This document shows, piece after piece, positions 36,169-44,620 of a stretch of 64,000 nucleotides of DNA; the first letter of the stretch is position 1, and each line of letters starts with the position of its first letter. A model generated the notes under the pieces. That model had not been told where the DNA came from, did no database searches, and worked only from the letters and a program-made list of their open reading frames with translations. Origin of the DNA: Veillonellales bacterium (GTDB lineage Bacteria > Bacillota > Negativicutes > JAAYSF01); assembly GCA_039680175.1 (NCBI GenBank), contig JBDKTO010000011.1, positions 1 to 64,000 on the forward strand. The letters run 5' to 3'. Both the position numbers and the translations under genes were made by a program.

Positions 36169-36456
36169 TTTTAAGTCCTCCCTTATAATTTTCTTTATTT
36201 GATTATATCATACAGTAACAAAAAATCAACCTTTTTAAGGAACTATTTTCCGTTAATCCATATAATTTCCCACCAATAATGCACCATCGCCGGCCATTCT
36301 TCCCCTACGGAAAACACAAAAACCTAACCGCCGCTCACCCGCTGAACCGGCGCGATTACGAATAAAGGAATCCATATTCCCCTGCAGAATTATATATTAG
36401 TTAACCCGCAATCACGCATTGCTCTTGTAATGGTTAAACGAAGAAAGGACCGCTTC

Positions 36457-37416
36457 ATGGACGCCAACATAAAACTTGCTTATATTTTTCTTGATCTGAT
36501 TCTGCCGCTTATCGTCGGCTATATTGCCCACAGCCGTCATTGGCTGAGTGAAAAATTTTGTGACAAGCTGATTGTTATTAATATTTTATTCCTTTGTACC
36601 CTGTTATCGATTTTAAGCTTTTGGGTATTGCCGCTCAAACTGGAACTGGCCTGGCTGCCTCTGTTTGGCATTTTGCTAAGCTTTATTCCCGGCATAACGG
36701 CTTACCTGATTTCCGGTCACAAGTATAAAAGCGGGTTGGAGAAAGGCAGCTATCTAGCATCGGCCATCTTATCCAACATTGGAACCCTGGGTGGCCTTTG
36801 CGCCTTTATTTTATTCGGTGAAACCGGTTTTGCCTATAGCCAAATTGTTGCTTTATTCCAAAACCTGGTATTTTTTTTATTTTGTTTTCCCATGGCTCAA
36901 TATTATTCTCAACAAAGCAAAAACAAGGATGGCTGTGCTGCCCAAAAACTGACCTTCTCCTCCCTGTTTCTCAATCGGAACCAATTGCCGGTGGTCGGCC
37001 TGGCAATCGGTATGATCCTGTACCTGTGCGGCGTTCCCCGTCCGGCAATTTTCGGAGAAATTTTCAACCCACTTATCCATATCTCAGCTTGGACGGCTTT
37101 ACTCCCGGTTGGCTATTCCATTCGTTTTTCCGCTATGAAGCAATACTACAGCAGCATTCTCGATCTGATCCCCATTAAATTTATGCTTACACCGCTGCTT
37201 GGTTATTGGATTGCCCGGCAACTATTTAGCGACCCCATTGTGCTCGATACAATCTTGGTGCTGGCCTGTGTGCCTACCGGTATCAATGCCGTGGTTATTG
37301 CCCGGCTATACGACCTAAACCTCCATGTTTCCGGGGCCGCCTTTGTCCTGACTACCGCCATATTCCTGGTCATCGTCTATCCTCTGCTTTTTTTGTGGTT
37401 CCATATGACCTTTTAA
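36457..37416 (+). CDS. AEC-family membrane transporter
   Basis: A 319-residue protein with about ten spans, related to the auxin efflux carrier family (PF03547). The start is the ATG at 36457, behind AAGAAAGGA; the earlier ATG at 36430 is not preceded by a site. Features include the first helix YIFLDLILPLIVGYIAHS, and the conserved Asn/Pro of NIGTLGGLCAFILFG and ACVPTGINAVVIARLYDLN. Bacterial members carry malonate, malate or related organic acids. The substrate is unknown. The region before it (36169-36456) holds no gene. Confidence 0.8.
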   Translation: MDANIKLAYIFLDLILPLIVGYIAHSRHWLSEKFCDKLIVINILFLCTLLSILSFWVLPLKLELAWLPLFGILLSFIPGITAYLISGHKYKSGLEKGSYLASAILSNIGTLGGLCAFILFGETGFAYSQIVALFQNLVFFLFCFPMAQYYSQQSKNKDGCAAQKLTFSSLFLNRNQLPVVGLAIGMILYLCGVPRPAIFGEIFNPLIHISAWTALLPVGYSIRFSAMKQYYSSILDLIPIKFMLTPLLGYWIARQLFSDPIVLDTILVLACVPTGINAVVIARLYDLNLHVSGAAFVLTTAIFLVIVYPLLFLWFHMTF

Positions 37417-37434
37417 GCTAGCAAAAACAGGAGA

Positions 37435-37463
37435 TTAACAAAGGCAATGCAGTATGGTATAAT
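37435..37463 (+). promoter_or_regulatory. Promoter of the EAL-HDOD gene
   Basis: TTAACA and TATAAT are 17 bases apart, 31 bases before the ATG at 37494. Confidence 0.85.
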
Positions 37464-37493
37464 TTAGCTAATCATCAATAAAAGGAGCGCGTT

Positions 37494-38726
37494 ATGGAAC
37501 AGCACGAAGAAGTGCATGTAGCCAGACAGCCTATTTTTGATCGAAGCCTGAATGTTTTTGGTTACGAGCTGCTGTTTCGCAGCAATTTTATCAATGCTTA
37601 TGATGGCTTGGACGGCGATAAAGCTACTCATAGTGTCATTACTAACAGCTTTTTGCTAATCAGCCGGGAAACATTGACCAACGGCAAAAAAGCTTTTATT
37701 AATTTTACGGCAAATTCGATAAAGAATAATATTCCCTCTATGTTGCCCGAAAATTTGGTAGTTGTTGAAATTTTAGAAAATGTTATTCCAGATGAAGAAA
37801 TTATCGCTGCTTGTAGAAAGCTAAAGCATAGCGGCTATATATTGGCTTTGGATGATTTTGTCTTTCAGCCAGAATACGAACCTCTGCTTGAATTGGCCGA
37901 TATCATTAAAGTTGATTTTCGTATTACCCCGCCTAAAGAACGAGCTGAACTCATTCAGCGTCTGCAAAGCTATTCCGTAAAGTTACTGGCAGAGAAAGTA
38001 GAAACCTTTGATGAGTTCAAGGAAGCTCTGCAGATGGGTTATTCCTATTTCCAGGGTTATTTTTTTTGTAAACCGGTAGTGGTATCCGGTAAGACTCTGC
38101 CGGAATACAAAGCAAATTATCTCCAGATTTTAAAAGAACTCAATCAACCTCAGTTAGATTTCAGCCAACTGGAAGCCATTATAAAAAGAGATGTTTCTCT
38201 CTCCTATAAACTGCTGAAATTTATCAACTCAGCCCTCTTCGGCTTTAAAAACCCGATTCATTCCCTTAGACAAGCTTTAATCCTTTTAGGCCAAAAAGAG
38301 CTGACCAAATGGATGTCCCTAATCACATTAAACGGAATTGCCAATCATAAACCGGGAGAATTGATTTTAGAATCACTCATCCGGGCCCGGTTTGCCGAAA
38401 TGCTGGCAGCAACCTTTCAGTTAAGGCAGCGGATGTCCGATGCATTTCTAATGGGCCTGCTTTCCCATATTGATGCTTTGCTGGACCGCCCGCTGCAGGA
38501 AATACTGGATGAACTCTCTCTGGATGAGGAAATTAAACAAGCCTTGCTTGCGAAAGGACACACTCCCTTTTCTCGGTTATATCAGTTGATTCTGGCTTAT
38601 GAAAAAGGCGATTGGACCCTCTATACCGCTTATGCAAAGGAAATGCAAATGGATGAGCGAAAAATTTTGAACTCTTACCGGGAATCTCTGGTATGGGCCC
38701 ACGACTTGATTATGTACAATGAATAA
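37494..38726 (+). CDS. EAL-HDOD signalling protein (degenerate EAL)
   Basis: A 410-residue protein with an N-terminal EAL-like domain (about 5-205) and a C-terminal HDOD domain (about 210-400). The EAL part starts VARQPIFDRSLNVFGYELLFRS, but where active enzymes have E-A-L it has only VEILENV. Other elements such as LALDDF and IIKVDFR are kept. This is the YuxH/CdgJ-like architecture, usually not a c-di-GMP hydrolase but a binding or regulatory protein. The HDOD domain in such proteins links to motility or other output. Upstream promoter and GGAGC site are good. The gene stands alone. Confidence 0.9.
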   Translation: MEQHEEVHVARQPIFDRSLNVFGYELLFRSNFINAYDGLDGDKATHSVITNSFLLISRETLTNGKKAFINFTANSIKNNIPSMLPENLVVVEILENVIPDEEIIAACRKLKHSGYILALDDFVFQPEYEPLLELADIIKVDFRITPPKERAELIQRLQSYSVKLLAEKVETFDEFKEALQMGYSYFQGYFFCKPVVVSGKTLPEYKANYLQILKELNQPQLDFSQLEAIIKRDVSLSYKLLKFINSALFGFKNPIHSLRQALILLGQKELTKWMSLITLNGIANHKPGELILESLIRARFAEMLAATFQLRQRMSDAFLMGLLSHIDALLDRPLQEILDELSLDEEIKQALLAKGHTPFSRLYQLILAYEKGDWTLYTAYAKEMQMDERKILNSYRESLVWAHDLIMYNE

Positions 38727-38798
38727 ACTAACAATCATAGTTTGTAAAATTTTTGCAAGATATTTGTAGAATTTTCGCAAAATTTTCTTTTTGTCTAT

Positions 38799-38827
38799 TT
38801 GTAATTATGCCTCCCTAATGGTAAAAT
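38799..38827 (+). promoter_or_regulatory. Promoter of the desulfoferrodoxin-rubrerythrin unit
   Basis: TTGTAA and TAAAAT are 17 bases apart, 32 bases before the ATG at 38860. A regulator such as PerR may act here, but no clear box was identified. Confidence 0.65.
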
Positions 38828-38859
38828 ATTACTAGATTATAAAAAGGGAGGCTGGCAGT

Positions 38860-39240
38860 ATGAAGGGAAACGTCACTTTTTTCCGCTGCAGCATTTGCGG
38901 CAATCTTGTTGGACTAATCAAGCAGGGACGCGGACAACTTGTCTGTTGTGGAAAACCCATGGAAGAACTGGAAGCCAATACAACCGATGCAGCTGTTGAA
39001 AAGCATGTTCCTGTCGTTGAACGTAAGAATGGAAAACTGGTTGTCAAAGTTGGTTCCGTTACCCATCCCATGACACCGGAACACAGCATCGAATGGATCG
39101 CCGTCACCGATGGTCACAGCACCCAGCGAACATCCCTTTCTCCGTCGGACAAGCCTGAAGCCGTTTTCTGTGACAGGGAGAATGCCGAAATTTACGCTTA
39201 TTGCAATCTTCACGGGCTTTGGAAAGCCGAGATCAATTAA
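38860..39240 (+). CDS. dfx: Desulfoferrodoxin (superoxide reductase)
   Basis: A 126-residue two-iron protein that reduces superoxide to hydrogen peroxide without making oxygen. The N-terminal desulforedoxin-like centre has FRCSICGN and VCCGKPM (four Cys, Fe-Cys4). The C-terminal catalytic centre has EKHVPVV, HPMTPEHSIEWI and YCNLHGLW, the His4-Cys1 ligands. The ATG at 38860 follows AAAAGGGAGG. It is cotranscribed with rubrerythrin 21 bases downstream and probably receives electrons from rubredoxin encoded at 36168. Confidence 0.97.
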   Translation: MKGNVTFFRCSICGNLVGLIKQGRGQLVCCGKPMEELEANTTDAAVEKHVPVVERKNGKLVVKVGSVTHPMTPEHSIEWIAVTDGHSTQRTSLSPSDKPEAVFCDRENAEIYAYCNLHGLWKAEIN

Positions 39241-39260
39241 AATAAGGACGTGATCAGTTT

Positions 39261-39797
39261 ATGAGTATTAAAGGTACAAAAACCGAAGCCAACCTTTTGG
39301 CAGCCTTTGCCGGAGAATCACAAGCGCGAAATAAATATACCTATTATGCATCTCAGGCCCGAAAAGAAGGGCTTCAACAAATAGCCGACTTTTTTGAAGA
39401 GACTGCCGGCAATGAAAAAGAGCATGCCAAAATCTGGTTTAAACTGCTGCATGACGGTATGCCTGATACCGAAAAAAATCTGGTTGATGCCGCAGCGGGA
39501 GAGCATTACGAATGGACCGACATGTATGCCGGGTTTGCCAAAACCGCCAAAGAAGAAGGCTTTGATAAAATTGCCTTTCTTTTTCAAGCGGTAGCGGCCA
39601 TTGAAAAAGAACATGAAGAAAGATACCAAAAGCTTTTTGACAATCTAAAAAGCGGTGCTGTCTTCAAACGGGAAGAAAAACAGATCTGGATCTGCGCCAA
39701 TTGCGGCCATATTCACTACGGAACGGAGGCTCCGGAAAAATGCCCGGTTTGTGATCATCCCAAAGCGTTTTTTGAAATTAAGGCTGCCAACTATTAA
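39261..39797 (+). CDS. rbr: Rubrerythrin
   Basis: A 178-residue NADH/rubredoxin-linked peroxidase that removes hydrogen peroxide. The N-terminal four-helix bundle carries the diiron ligands [35 protein letters not shown] and [11 protein letters not shown]. The C-terminal rubredoxin domain has [11 protein letters not shown] and [12 protein letters not shown]. Together with desulfoferrodoxin it forms the superoxide-to-peroxide-to-water path. The ATG at 39261 has GACGTGA upstream (weak). A strong hairpin terminator follows. Confidence 0.97.
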   Translation: MSIKGTKTEANLLAAFAGESQARNKYTYYASQARKEGLQQIADFFEETAGNEKEHAKIWFKLLHDGMPDTEKNLVDAAAGEHYEWTDMYAGFAKTAKEEGFDKIAFLFQAVAAIEKEHEERYQKLFDNLKSGAVFKREEKQIWICANCGHIHYGTEAPEKCPVCDHPKAFFEIKAANY

Positions 39798-39805
39798 TCC
39801 CGGAC

Positions 39806-39859
39806 ATAATGCAAAGGCTCAACCTGGAGCAAATGCTGCAGGTTGAGCCTTTGCATTAT
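39806..39859 (+). terminator. Terminator of the dfx-rbr unit
   Basis: ATAATGCAAAGGCTCAACCT pairs with AGGTTGAGCCTTTGCATTAT; the loop is 14 bases. It sits nine bases after the rubrerythrin stop. Confidence 0.9.
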
Positions 39860-39870
39860 TCCCAGCCGAA

Positions 39871-39899
39871 TTGACAGTTTGTCGAAAAAAACATAAAAT
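39871..39899 (+). promoter_or_regulatory. Promoter of the HD-domain gene
   Basis: TTGACA and TAAAAT are 17 bases apart, 93 bases before the ATG at 39993. Confidence 0.8.
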
Positions 39900-39992
39900 G
39901 AGTTCATGTAATTAATCCAATAAGAATACTATGTGTTTTGCTGCTGAAAAGCATGCGCTCATTTGCCGTATCAAAAGAAAGAAGGGATTTAT

Positions 39993-40580
39993 ATGCCGGA
40001 CAAATCATATGACCGGGAAGCGGCATTTCAACTGCTGCAGGAATATGTAAAGGGCGAAAGTTTACTAAAACATTGTATAACCGTCGAAGCAGTCATGCGC
40101 CACTTTGCCGAATTATTCCATGAGGAAGATGTGGAAAAATGGACGATCATCGGTCTTCTCCACGATATTGATTTTGAAAAATATCCGGACCAGCATTGCC
40201 GCAAGACCCGGGAGATCCTAGCACCCCGGCACTGGCCGGAAGAATATATCCGGGCCATCGAAAGCCACGGCTACAAATTAGTAAATGACATAGAACCTGT
40301 TGCCACCATGGAAAAAGTCCTCTACACTGTGGACGAGCTAACCGGCCTGATCGCAGCCACAGCCATTCTGCGTCCCAGCCAGAGCTTGCTGGATTTGACA
40401 GTGAAGTCCGTAAAGAAAAAATGGAAACAAAAAAGCTTTGCCGTCGGCGTCAACCGGGAAATCATTGAATCCGGCGTGGAAATGCTGGGTATGCCTCTGG
40501 AGGACGTAATCAAAGAAACCATTGCGGGAATGAAACCCATTGCCGCGGAAATCGGGTTGAAAACTGAACTGCCCCTTTGA
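39993..40580 (+). CDS. HDIG-type HD-domain hydrolase
   Basis: A 195-residue predicted metal-dependent phosphohydrolase. The HD motif is GLLHDIDFEKYPDQHC (about residues 55-70). Earlier His in KHCITVEAVMRHFAE and later SHGY, and DELTGLIAATAILRP, complete the metal-site pattern of the HDIG group. Members hydrolyse nucleotides or related phosphates; the substrate is unknown. I chose the ATG at 39993, behind AGAAGGGA, over 39963. It is a single gene with its own promoter. Confidence 0.88.
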   Translation: MPDKSYDREAAFQLLQEYVKGESLLKHCITVEAVMRHFAELFHEEDVEKWTIIGLLHDIDFEKYPDQHCRKTREILAPRHWPEEYIRAIESHGYKLVNDIEPVATMEKVLYTVDELTGLIAATAILRPSQSLLDLTVKSVKKKWKQKSFAVGVNREIIESGVEMLGMPLEDVIKETIAGMKPIAAEIGLKTELPL

Positions 40581-40684
40581 TCTGTCCTCTGGGCTTTATC
40601 ACTTTTAATCTATTACTAACATTCTCTTAACAATCCGGTTGGCAGCGCATGATACTATAAAAATAAAAAAGAGGGCGGAATGTT

Positions 40685-40840
40685 ATGGATACGGAAGATG
40701 ATATTTCACTGACCCCGGAAGAGTTAGCTGAATTGTTGGCAGATCTGCCTGATATTTTAACTTCTTTACAGGCTGAAAGACAAAATTTTGGCAACCGGCA
40801 GGCGATTGAACCAAATAAAAAAGGCAAAAAAGCATCTTAA
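40685..40840 (+). CDS. Small acidic hypothetical protein
   Basis: A 51-residue protein, MDTEDDISLTPEELAELLAD and so on, acidic at the N-terminus and with a Lys-rich end (NKKGKKAS). The N-terminal half is predicted helical and amphipathic. The ATG at 40685 follows GAGGGCGGA. No family is recognised. Its size, good ribosome site and strong terminator-like element downstream argue that it is real. Confidence 0.65.
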   Translation: MDTEDDISLTPEELAELLADLPDILTSLQAERQNFGNRQAIEPNKKGKKAS

Positions 40841-40843
40841 CCC

Positions 40844-40893
40844 AGAAAGCCCGCCCTGACCAGTGGATTCTCCCACTGATCAGGGCGGGCTTT
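40844..40893 (+). terminator. Long terminator-like hairpin, copy 1 of a repeated element
   Basis: AAAGCCCGCCCTGA pairs with TCAGGGCGGGCTTT, and an inner CAGTGG/CCACTG stem sits around ATTCTC. Followed by CCGGTCTTGTTTTC. A diverged copy at 55057-55120 keeps the inner stem and loop and the right flank, with changed arms that still pair. Confidence 0.85.
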
Positions 40894-40955
40894 CCGGTCT
40901 TGTTTTCTGTCTGATTCAGACTTAAGCCGCAATATATATAATTGTGGGGAATTTA

Positions 40956-41636
40956 CTAAATAAGTTTTACATAGGAAATCAGCCAGTTGCCGTCCAATAA
41001 ATTCTGAACGGTCACATCGAAATTATTGCCATTATGAACGACTCTTACAATCGATTGGGAACCCATTTGACTGAGCAAGCTGAATGTGTCTTCATTCGGA
41101 TCAAAGCCTAGGATTTCCGCCGCTGCTATCACAATATCCACTGAATTGGCATCCGCGTAATATACCTGAATTTTATTCTGGCTGTCATTATACCATTCTA
41201 TCCGCTGAGCAAAGGGATAACCCTGAGCCGCCCAGCGTTCGTGCTTGTACCGTTCATGGTCATAGTGGTGTCTTCCGTGATCGCGGTCTCCTTTATCCCA
41301 CCGATCCTGGTCGTTCTGCCAGCCATCTCGATTGTCGCGCTGGTCAGGAGCAGGTACTTTATTATTATCTGAACTATCCTCTTGATCGGTGGCTGCCACA
41401 GGGTCAGTACCCGTAGTATCCGGCTCAGCAATCGGCTTCTTGATATCCTTATCGATCGGCGTCGTCGGATCGCCGGCTACGGAGGGAGACGGAGCCGGCG
41501 TCTCGGTTGCCGCCGCTTTGGCGACGGGGATACCATGCAAGGTGGTGCCTGCCATGATAGCCGCCCCCGCTAAGGCAGCCGCGTAACGCTTGTACTTGCG
41601 GCGAAGCATCATTTGTTTGCCTAATTTTTTTTCCAT
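40956..41636 (-). CDS. Secreted hypothetical protein with charged low-complexity middle
   Basis: A 226-residue protein. Residues about 1-42 look like a long signal peptide (basic start, hydrophobic AAALAGAAIMAGTTL, cleavage near AKAAA). Then Pro/Thr/Ser-rich linker DNA, then a very polar segment with many Asp, Arg, His and Trp (residues about 88-135), and a C-terminal domain of about 80 residues (QNKIQVYYADANSVDIVIAAAEILGF). No family is recognised. The ATG at 41636 follows AGGAGG. Likely exported and sitting at or near the cell wall. Expression is separate; no operon neighbour is obvious. Confidence 0.7.
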   Translation of the reverse strand: MEKKLGKQMMLRRKYKRYAAALAGAAIMAGTTLHGIPVAKAAATETPAPSPSVAGDPTTPIDKDIKKPIAEPDTTGTDPVAATDQEDSSDNNKVPAPDQRDNRDGWQNDQDRWDKGDRDHGRHHYDHERYKHERWAAQGYPFAQRIEWYNDSQNKIQVYYADANSVDIVIAAAEILGFDPNEDTFSLLSQMGSQSIVRVVHNGNNFDVTVQNLLDGNWLISYVKLI

Positions 41637-41734
41637 ATCGTTCCTCCTTCCACACCTTCTATTGTTAGTATTTCAATCTTGTGTCGTTCTAATCCCACCG
41701 CCAAAAAGCACCGGGTTTGGAATTTTTTTGCGCG

Positions 41735-41795
41735 TGCAAGAAGCAAAATGAACGTCCCCTGTGCTTGAGGGCACCACCGTGAGGGCACCACCGTA
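41735..41795 (+). repeat. Diverged GAACGTCCCCT repeat copy 2 with a tandem 14-mer
   Basis: Contains GCAAG, AAAATGAACGTCCCCT and TTGAGG like the element at 8112-8149. It is followed by GAGGGCACCACCGT twice in direct tandem (about 41768-41795). The rest of 41640-41897 has no gene. Confidence 0.4.
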
Positions 41796-41897
41796 AAGAT
41801 GGATCTAGTTTAGGCGTGGTAGTACCCTCATACCTGACGTTTCTGTGGACTTATCCGACAAAATATTTTTTATCCATTTACATCGCTGTTTAACTGC

Positions 41898-43193
41898 TTA
41901 AATGTTTATAATGCCAAGTCCATCTTTTATATCCATAACTGTTCCGAATTCATTAGAAAGTCTCTGCAAGTCGTTAAGTATTCGCACTCCATCCTCGACA
42001 GAGGAAAGCTGGGGACGGCCTCTCCGTGAACGTCCAAATTCAAATCCAAGGGAAATTGGAGTCAGATTAATAGCCTTTATATTCCCTTGAAAAATATTAA
42101 AAGAAACGACTACTGATTCAAAAACTCGGCGATCTACAACTAGACCTTTGGTTTCATTTTCGCTTCTTGCATCGAATCCATCAGAGGGAGTATTAGTAGG
42201 ACCTAAGTTATAGATATCGTAAAACTCCGTGGGTTGCTTTTCTACCGAATCGTTTTGGAAAATAAAATCTCCAAGGCTGTAAAAAATAGGACGGCTTTTG
42301 TATATCTCTATACCTCTCAAAATATGAGGCCCGTGTCCGAGGTAAGCATGGGCACCGCTATCTATACACATGTGGGCATACTCTCGCATGAAATCGGCAG
42401 TCCGATCTTTATCCATACCCTTCATTTCATGCCCGTGATGACTAACCAGCACCACATCGGCTTGGCGGGACGCTTCTGTAATCGATTGTCTGATTCGTTC
42501 CGCATCTTGCTCATTCATTCTTGTTTCTGTACCTGGTTCTCCAATTTCAAAATGGAGTGTACCGACGATAAACCCCGATTGTTTTTTTGCAAAACCTTCT
42601 TTTTCATCAAGCATCCGTTTTGCATTGATTTCAGTTTTGCCGATAATGCTTTTTAACCGTGCCAAATCTTCTTTTGTTACTTTGTGAATAGCATTATAGC
42701 GGAGGGCATTGACCCCGGGGCGACCCAGAACATCTGGTCTTTGGGCTCCGGCTCGATGCCAGTCGTTAGCGGTAGAAGTAGTACCGATTAACGCTACCCT
42801 GCCCTGTGGCGTATCGAGATAGCGAGGTTGACTGGCCTCGGCTAGATTTATGCCAGCGCCTGCATGAATACATTCGGCTTCTTCAAGATACTTTCGAGTG
42901 GACAGTAGTCCATTGTGGCACCAATCCAGCGTATGATTATTGGCCCATGCAAACATATTAAACCCAAGCCATTTTAAGTCAGATAAAACTTGCGGGCGGG
43001 CCGCCGACCAGGTACCGCCACTTGTGGCTGAAGGATAAACATCAAAATTATGTAGTAGTACTTCCAGATTTGTAAATCTTACATCATGTTTCATTAAATA
43101 ATCCCTTAATTTTTGGAGATTTGGATCATTATGCGGCAGCCTCTGAGTAATAAATGAATCACCCGTTGCCACAATAGAGATTGTTTTATCCAT
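41898..43193 (-). CDS. CapA-family protein in the hydantoin-type island
   Basis: A 431-residue CapA-like metallophosphatase-fold protein. Family elements are IVATGDSFI at the start, FTNLEVLLHN, AWANNHTLDWC, VVLVSHHGHE, LGHGPHILRGIEIYKSRPIFYSLGDFIFQ. Classical CapA/PgsA proteins act in poly-gamma-glutamate capsule synthesis and carry a signal or membrane anchor; this one has neither, so it is probably cytoplasmic. It is downstream of the cyclic amidohydrolase (32 bases) and probably on the same transcript. Its role in the pathway is unknown; a metal-dependent hydrolase acting on an amide or phosphate ester is a possibility. The ATG at 43193 follows TGGGGAGG. Confidence 0.85.
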   Translation of the reverse strand: MDKTISIVATGDSFITQRLPHNDPNLQKLRDYLMKHDVRFTNLEVLLHNFDVYPSATSGGTWSAARPQVLSDLKWLGFNMFAWANNHTLDWCHNGLLSTRKYLEEAECIHAGAGINLAEASQPRYLDTPQGRVALIGTTSTANDWHRAGAQRPDVLGRPGVNALRYNAIHKVTKEDLARLKSIIGKTEINAKRMLDEKEGFAKKQSGFIVGTLHFEIGEPGTETRMNEQDAERIRQSITEASRQADVVLVSHHGHEMKGMDKDRTADFMREYAHMCIDSGAHAYLGHGPHILRGIEIYKSRPIFYSLGDFIFQNDSVEKQPTEFYDIYNLGPTNTPSDGFDARSENETKGLVVDRRVFESVVVSFNIFQGNIKAINLTPISLGFEFGRSRRGRPQLSSVEDGVRILNDLQRLSNEFGTVMDIKDGLGIINI

Positions 43194-43225
43194 ACCGACG
43201 CCTCCCCATATGAGCTTTTATTGAA

Positions 43226-44614
43226 CTATTTTAAAGGTTTTATTAGTTCTCCCGACGGAGCAGTGTGAATAATAGAGCCGTTACTCACTATCTGAATTCC
43301 CCTTAAAAACGTAGCTACAGGCCAGCCGGTTATCATCTTTCCAGCAAAAGGTGTAAGCGGCTGTTTGCTGTGCAATTTGTCATTCGTAATTCGGGTAACC
43401 TTATTCATATCAACTAAAACGATGTCCGCATCGGCACCCGGTTGAAGATTTCCTTTTTTAGGAAATATATTATATAATTTGGCTGGGCTTTCTGAGAGCT
43501 TATCCACCACAAAGGGCAACGTAAGCCTGCCGTTACTCACTTCGTTAAGCATCATCGGCAGCATAACCTCGACACTGCATGACCCTGCCGGAACCGAAAA
43601 TAAATCACCATTTTTCTCGGCAATAGAATGCGGTGCATGATCTGAACTGATCACTGATATAGAACCGTCCTTTAGACCAGCCCAAAGCGCCTGCTGGTCT
43701 TTTTTTTGTCTAACCGGCGGATAAACTTTCATAGCTTGCCCAACTTGGTCATAGTCTTCATTCGTTAAAAATAGATAATGCGGACAAGTTTCAGCGGTCA
43801 GGGGCAAGCCTTGAGCCTTAGCATTTCTAACGAGGTTTACTCCTTCTGCCGTTGATAGATGCAGAATATGCAGCCTCACGTGTGTTGCTTTACAAAAAGC
43901 TATCGCCGTCTGCAGCGTAAGCACTTCTGATAAATTGGGTCTAGCCTCAAGTAGTGCCGAGTAGTCACGTCTTCCGCTGCTTAGTACCCGGTTGGTCATC
44001 AATTGAATTAACTCAATATTTTCGGCATGTATGGCAAAAATCAAATTGGTTTTGCTCGCATGTTCAAATAGTTCAAACACCTCGCCATCGTCTAGAGGAG
44101 GACTGCAATCAGGCATTCCCGGTTTGTAATTTCCTATCAGCTGTAAGGTTTTATTATTGATTCCGTAACCCCAAAAAAACTTTAAGGCAATAGCTCCGGC
44201 GGCTGCCAGACCTTGTAAATCATTGTTATTGATCGGACCTAGGCACAATCCCCAGAAGGCATAATCGCTATATGCCTTAGATTTGAAAGCAGCGGCTTTA
44301 GCAGTAAATTCCTCAGCTTTAACAAGCGGCGGATTCGTATTGGGCATATCGAAAACTGTTGTTGTTCCTCCTATAATCGCGGCAGCTGTTCCATGGCTAA
44401 AGTCTTCCTTATGCGTTAATCCTGGTTCGCGAAAATGGCAATGACTATCAACACATCCGGGCAATACGTACAGACCGGATGCATCAAAAGTTTTTGCGGC
44501 TTTGTGGACCGATTCTGTAACACTGGCTATCTGACCATTTTGAATATAAAGGTTCGTTTTTACAATTTTGTCGCTACTTACCAATCGTCCGTTTTTAATT
44601 AATAAGTCGTACAA
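43226..44614 (-). CDS. Cyclic amidohydrolase (hydantoinase/allantoinase/dihydroorotase type)
   Basis: A 462-residue amidohydrolase-superfamily enzyme that opens a cyclic amide or imide ring. H58 and H60 in VDSHCHFREPG are metal ligands; K145 in IALKFFWGY is the likely carboxylated lysine; IFAIHAEN, LHILHLS and SSDHAPHS supply the remaining His and Asp. The pattern lies in the dihydroorotase/allantoinase group rather than the D-hydantoinase group. A racemase and an N-carbamoyl-type hydrolase in the same island favour a hydantoin-like substrate or allantoin. The start is TTG at 44614, behind AGGGGATGAG, and overlaps no better codon; it lies six bases after the IclR gene. Confidence 0.88.
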   Translation of the reverse strand: MYDLLIKNGRLVSSDKIVKTNLYIQNGQIASVTESVHKAAKTFDASGLYVLPGCVDSHCHFREPGLTHKEDFSHGTAAAIIGGTTTVFDMPNTNPPLVKAEEFTAKAAAFKSKAYSDYAFWGLCLGPINNNDLQGLAAAGAIALKFFWGYGINNKTLQLIGNYKPGMPDCSPPLDDGEVFELFEHASKTNLIFAIHAENIELIQLMTNRVLSSGRRDYSALLEARPNLSEVLTLQTAIAFCKATHVRLHILHLSTAEGVNLVRNAKAQGLPLTAETCPHYLFLTNEDYDQVGQAMKVYPPVRQKKDQQALWAGLKDGSISVISSDHAPHSIAEKNGDLFSVPAGSCSVEVMLPMMLNEVSNGRLTLPFVVDKLSESPAKLYNIFPKKGNLQPGADADIVLVDMNKVTRITNDKLHSKQPLTPFAGKMITGWPVATFLRGIQIVSNGSIIHTAPSGELIKPLK

Positions 44615-44620
44615 TCTAAC

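Noticed and set aside
41640-41897. CRISPR-like direct repeats (GAGGGCACCACCGT twice)
   Set aside because: Only two adjacent 14-base units without spacers; no cas genes in the window.
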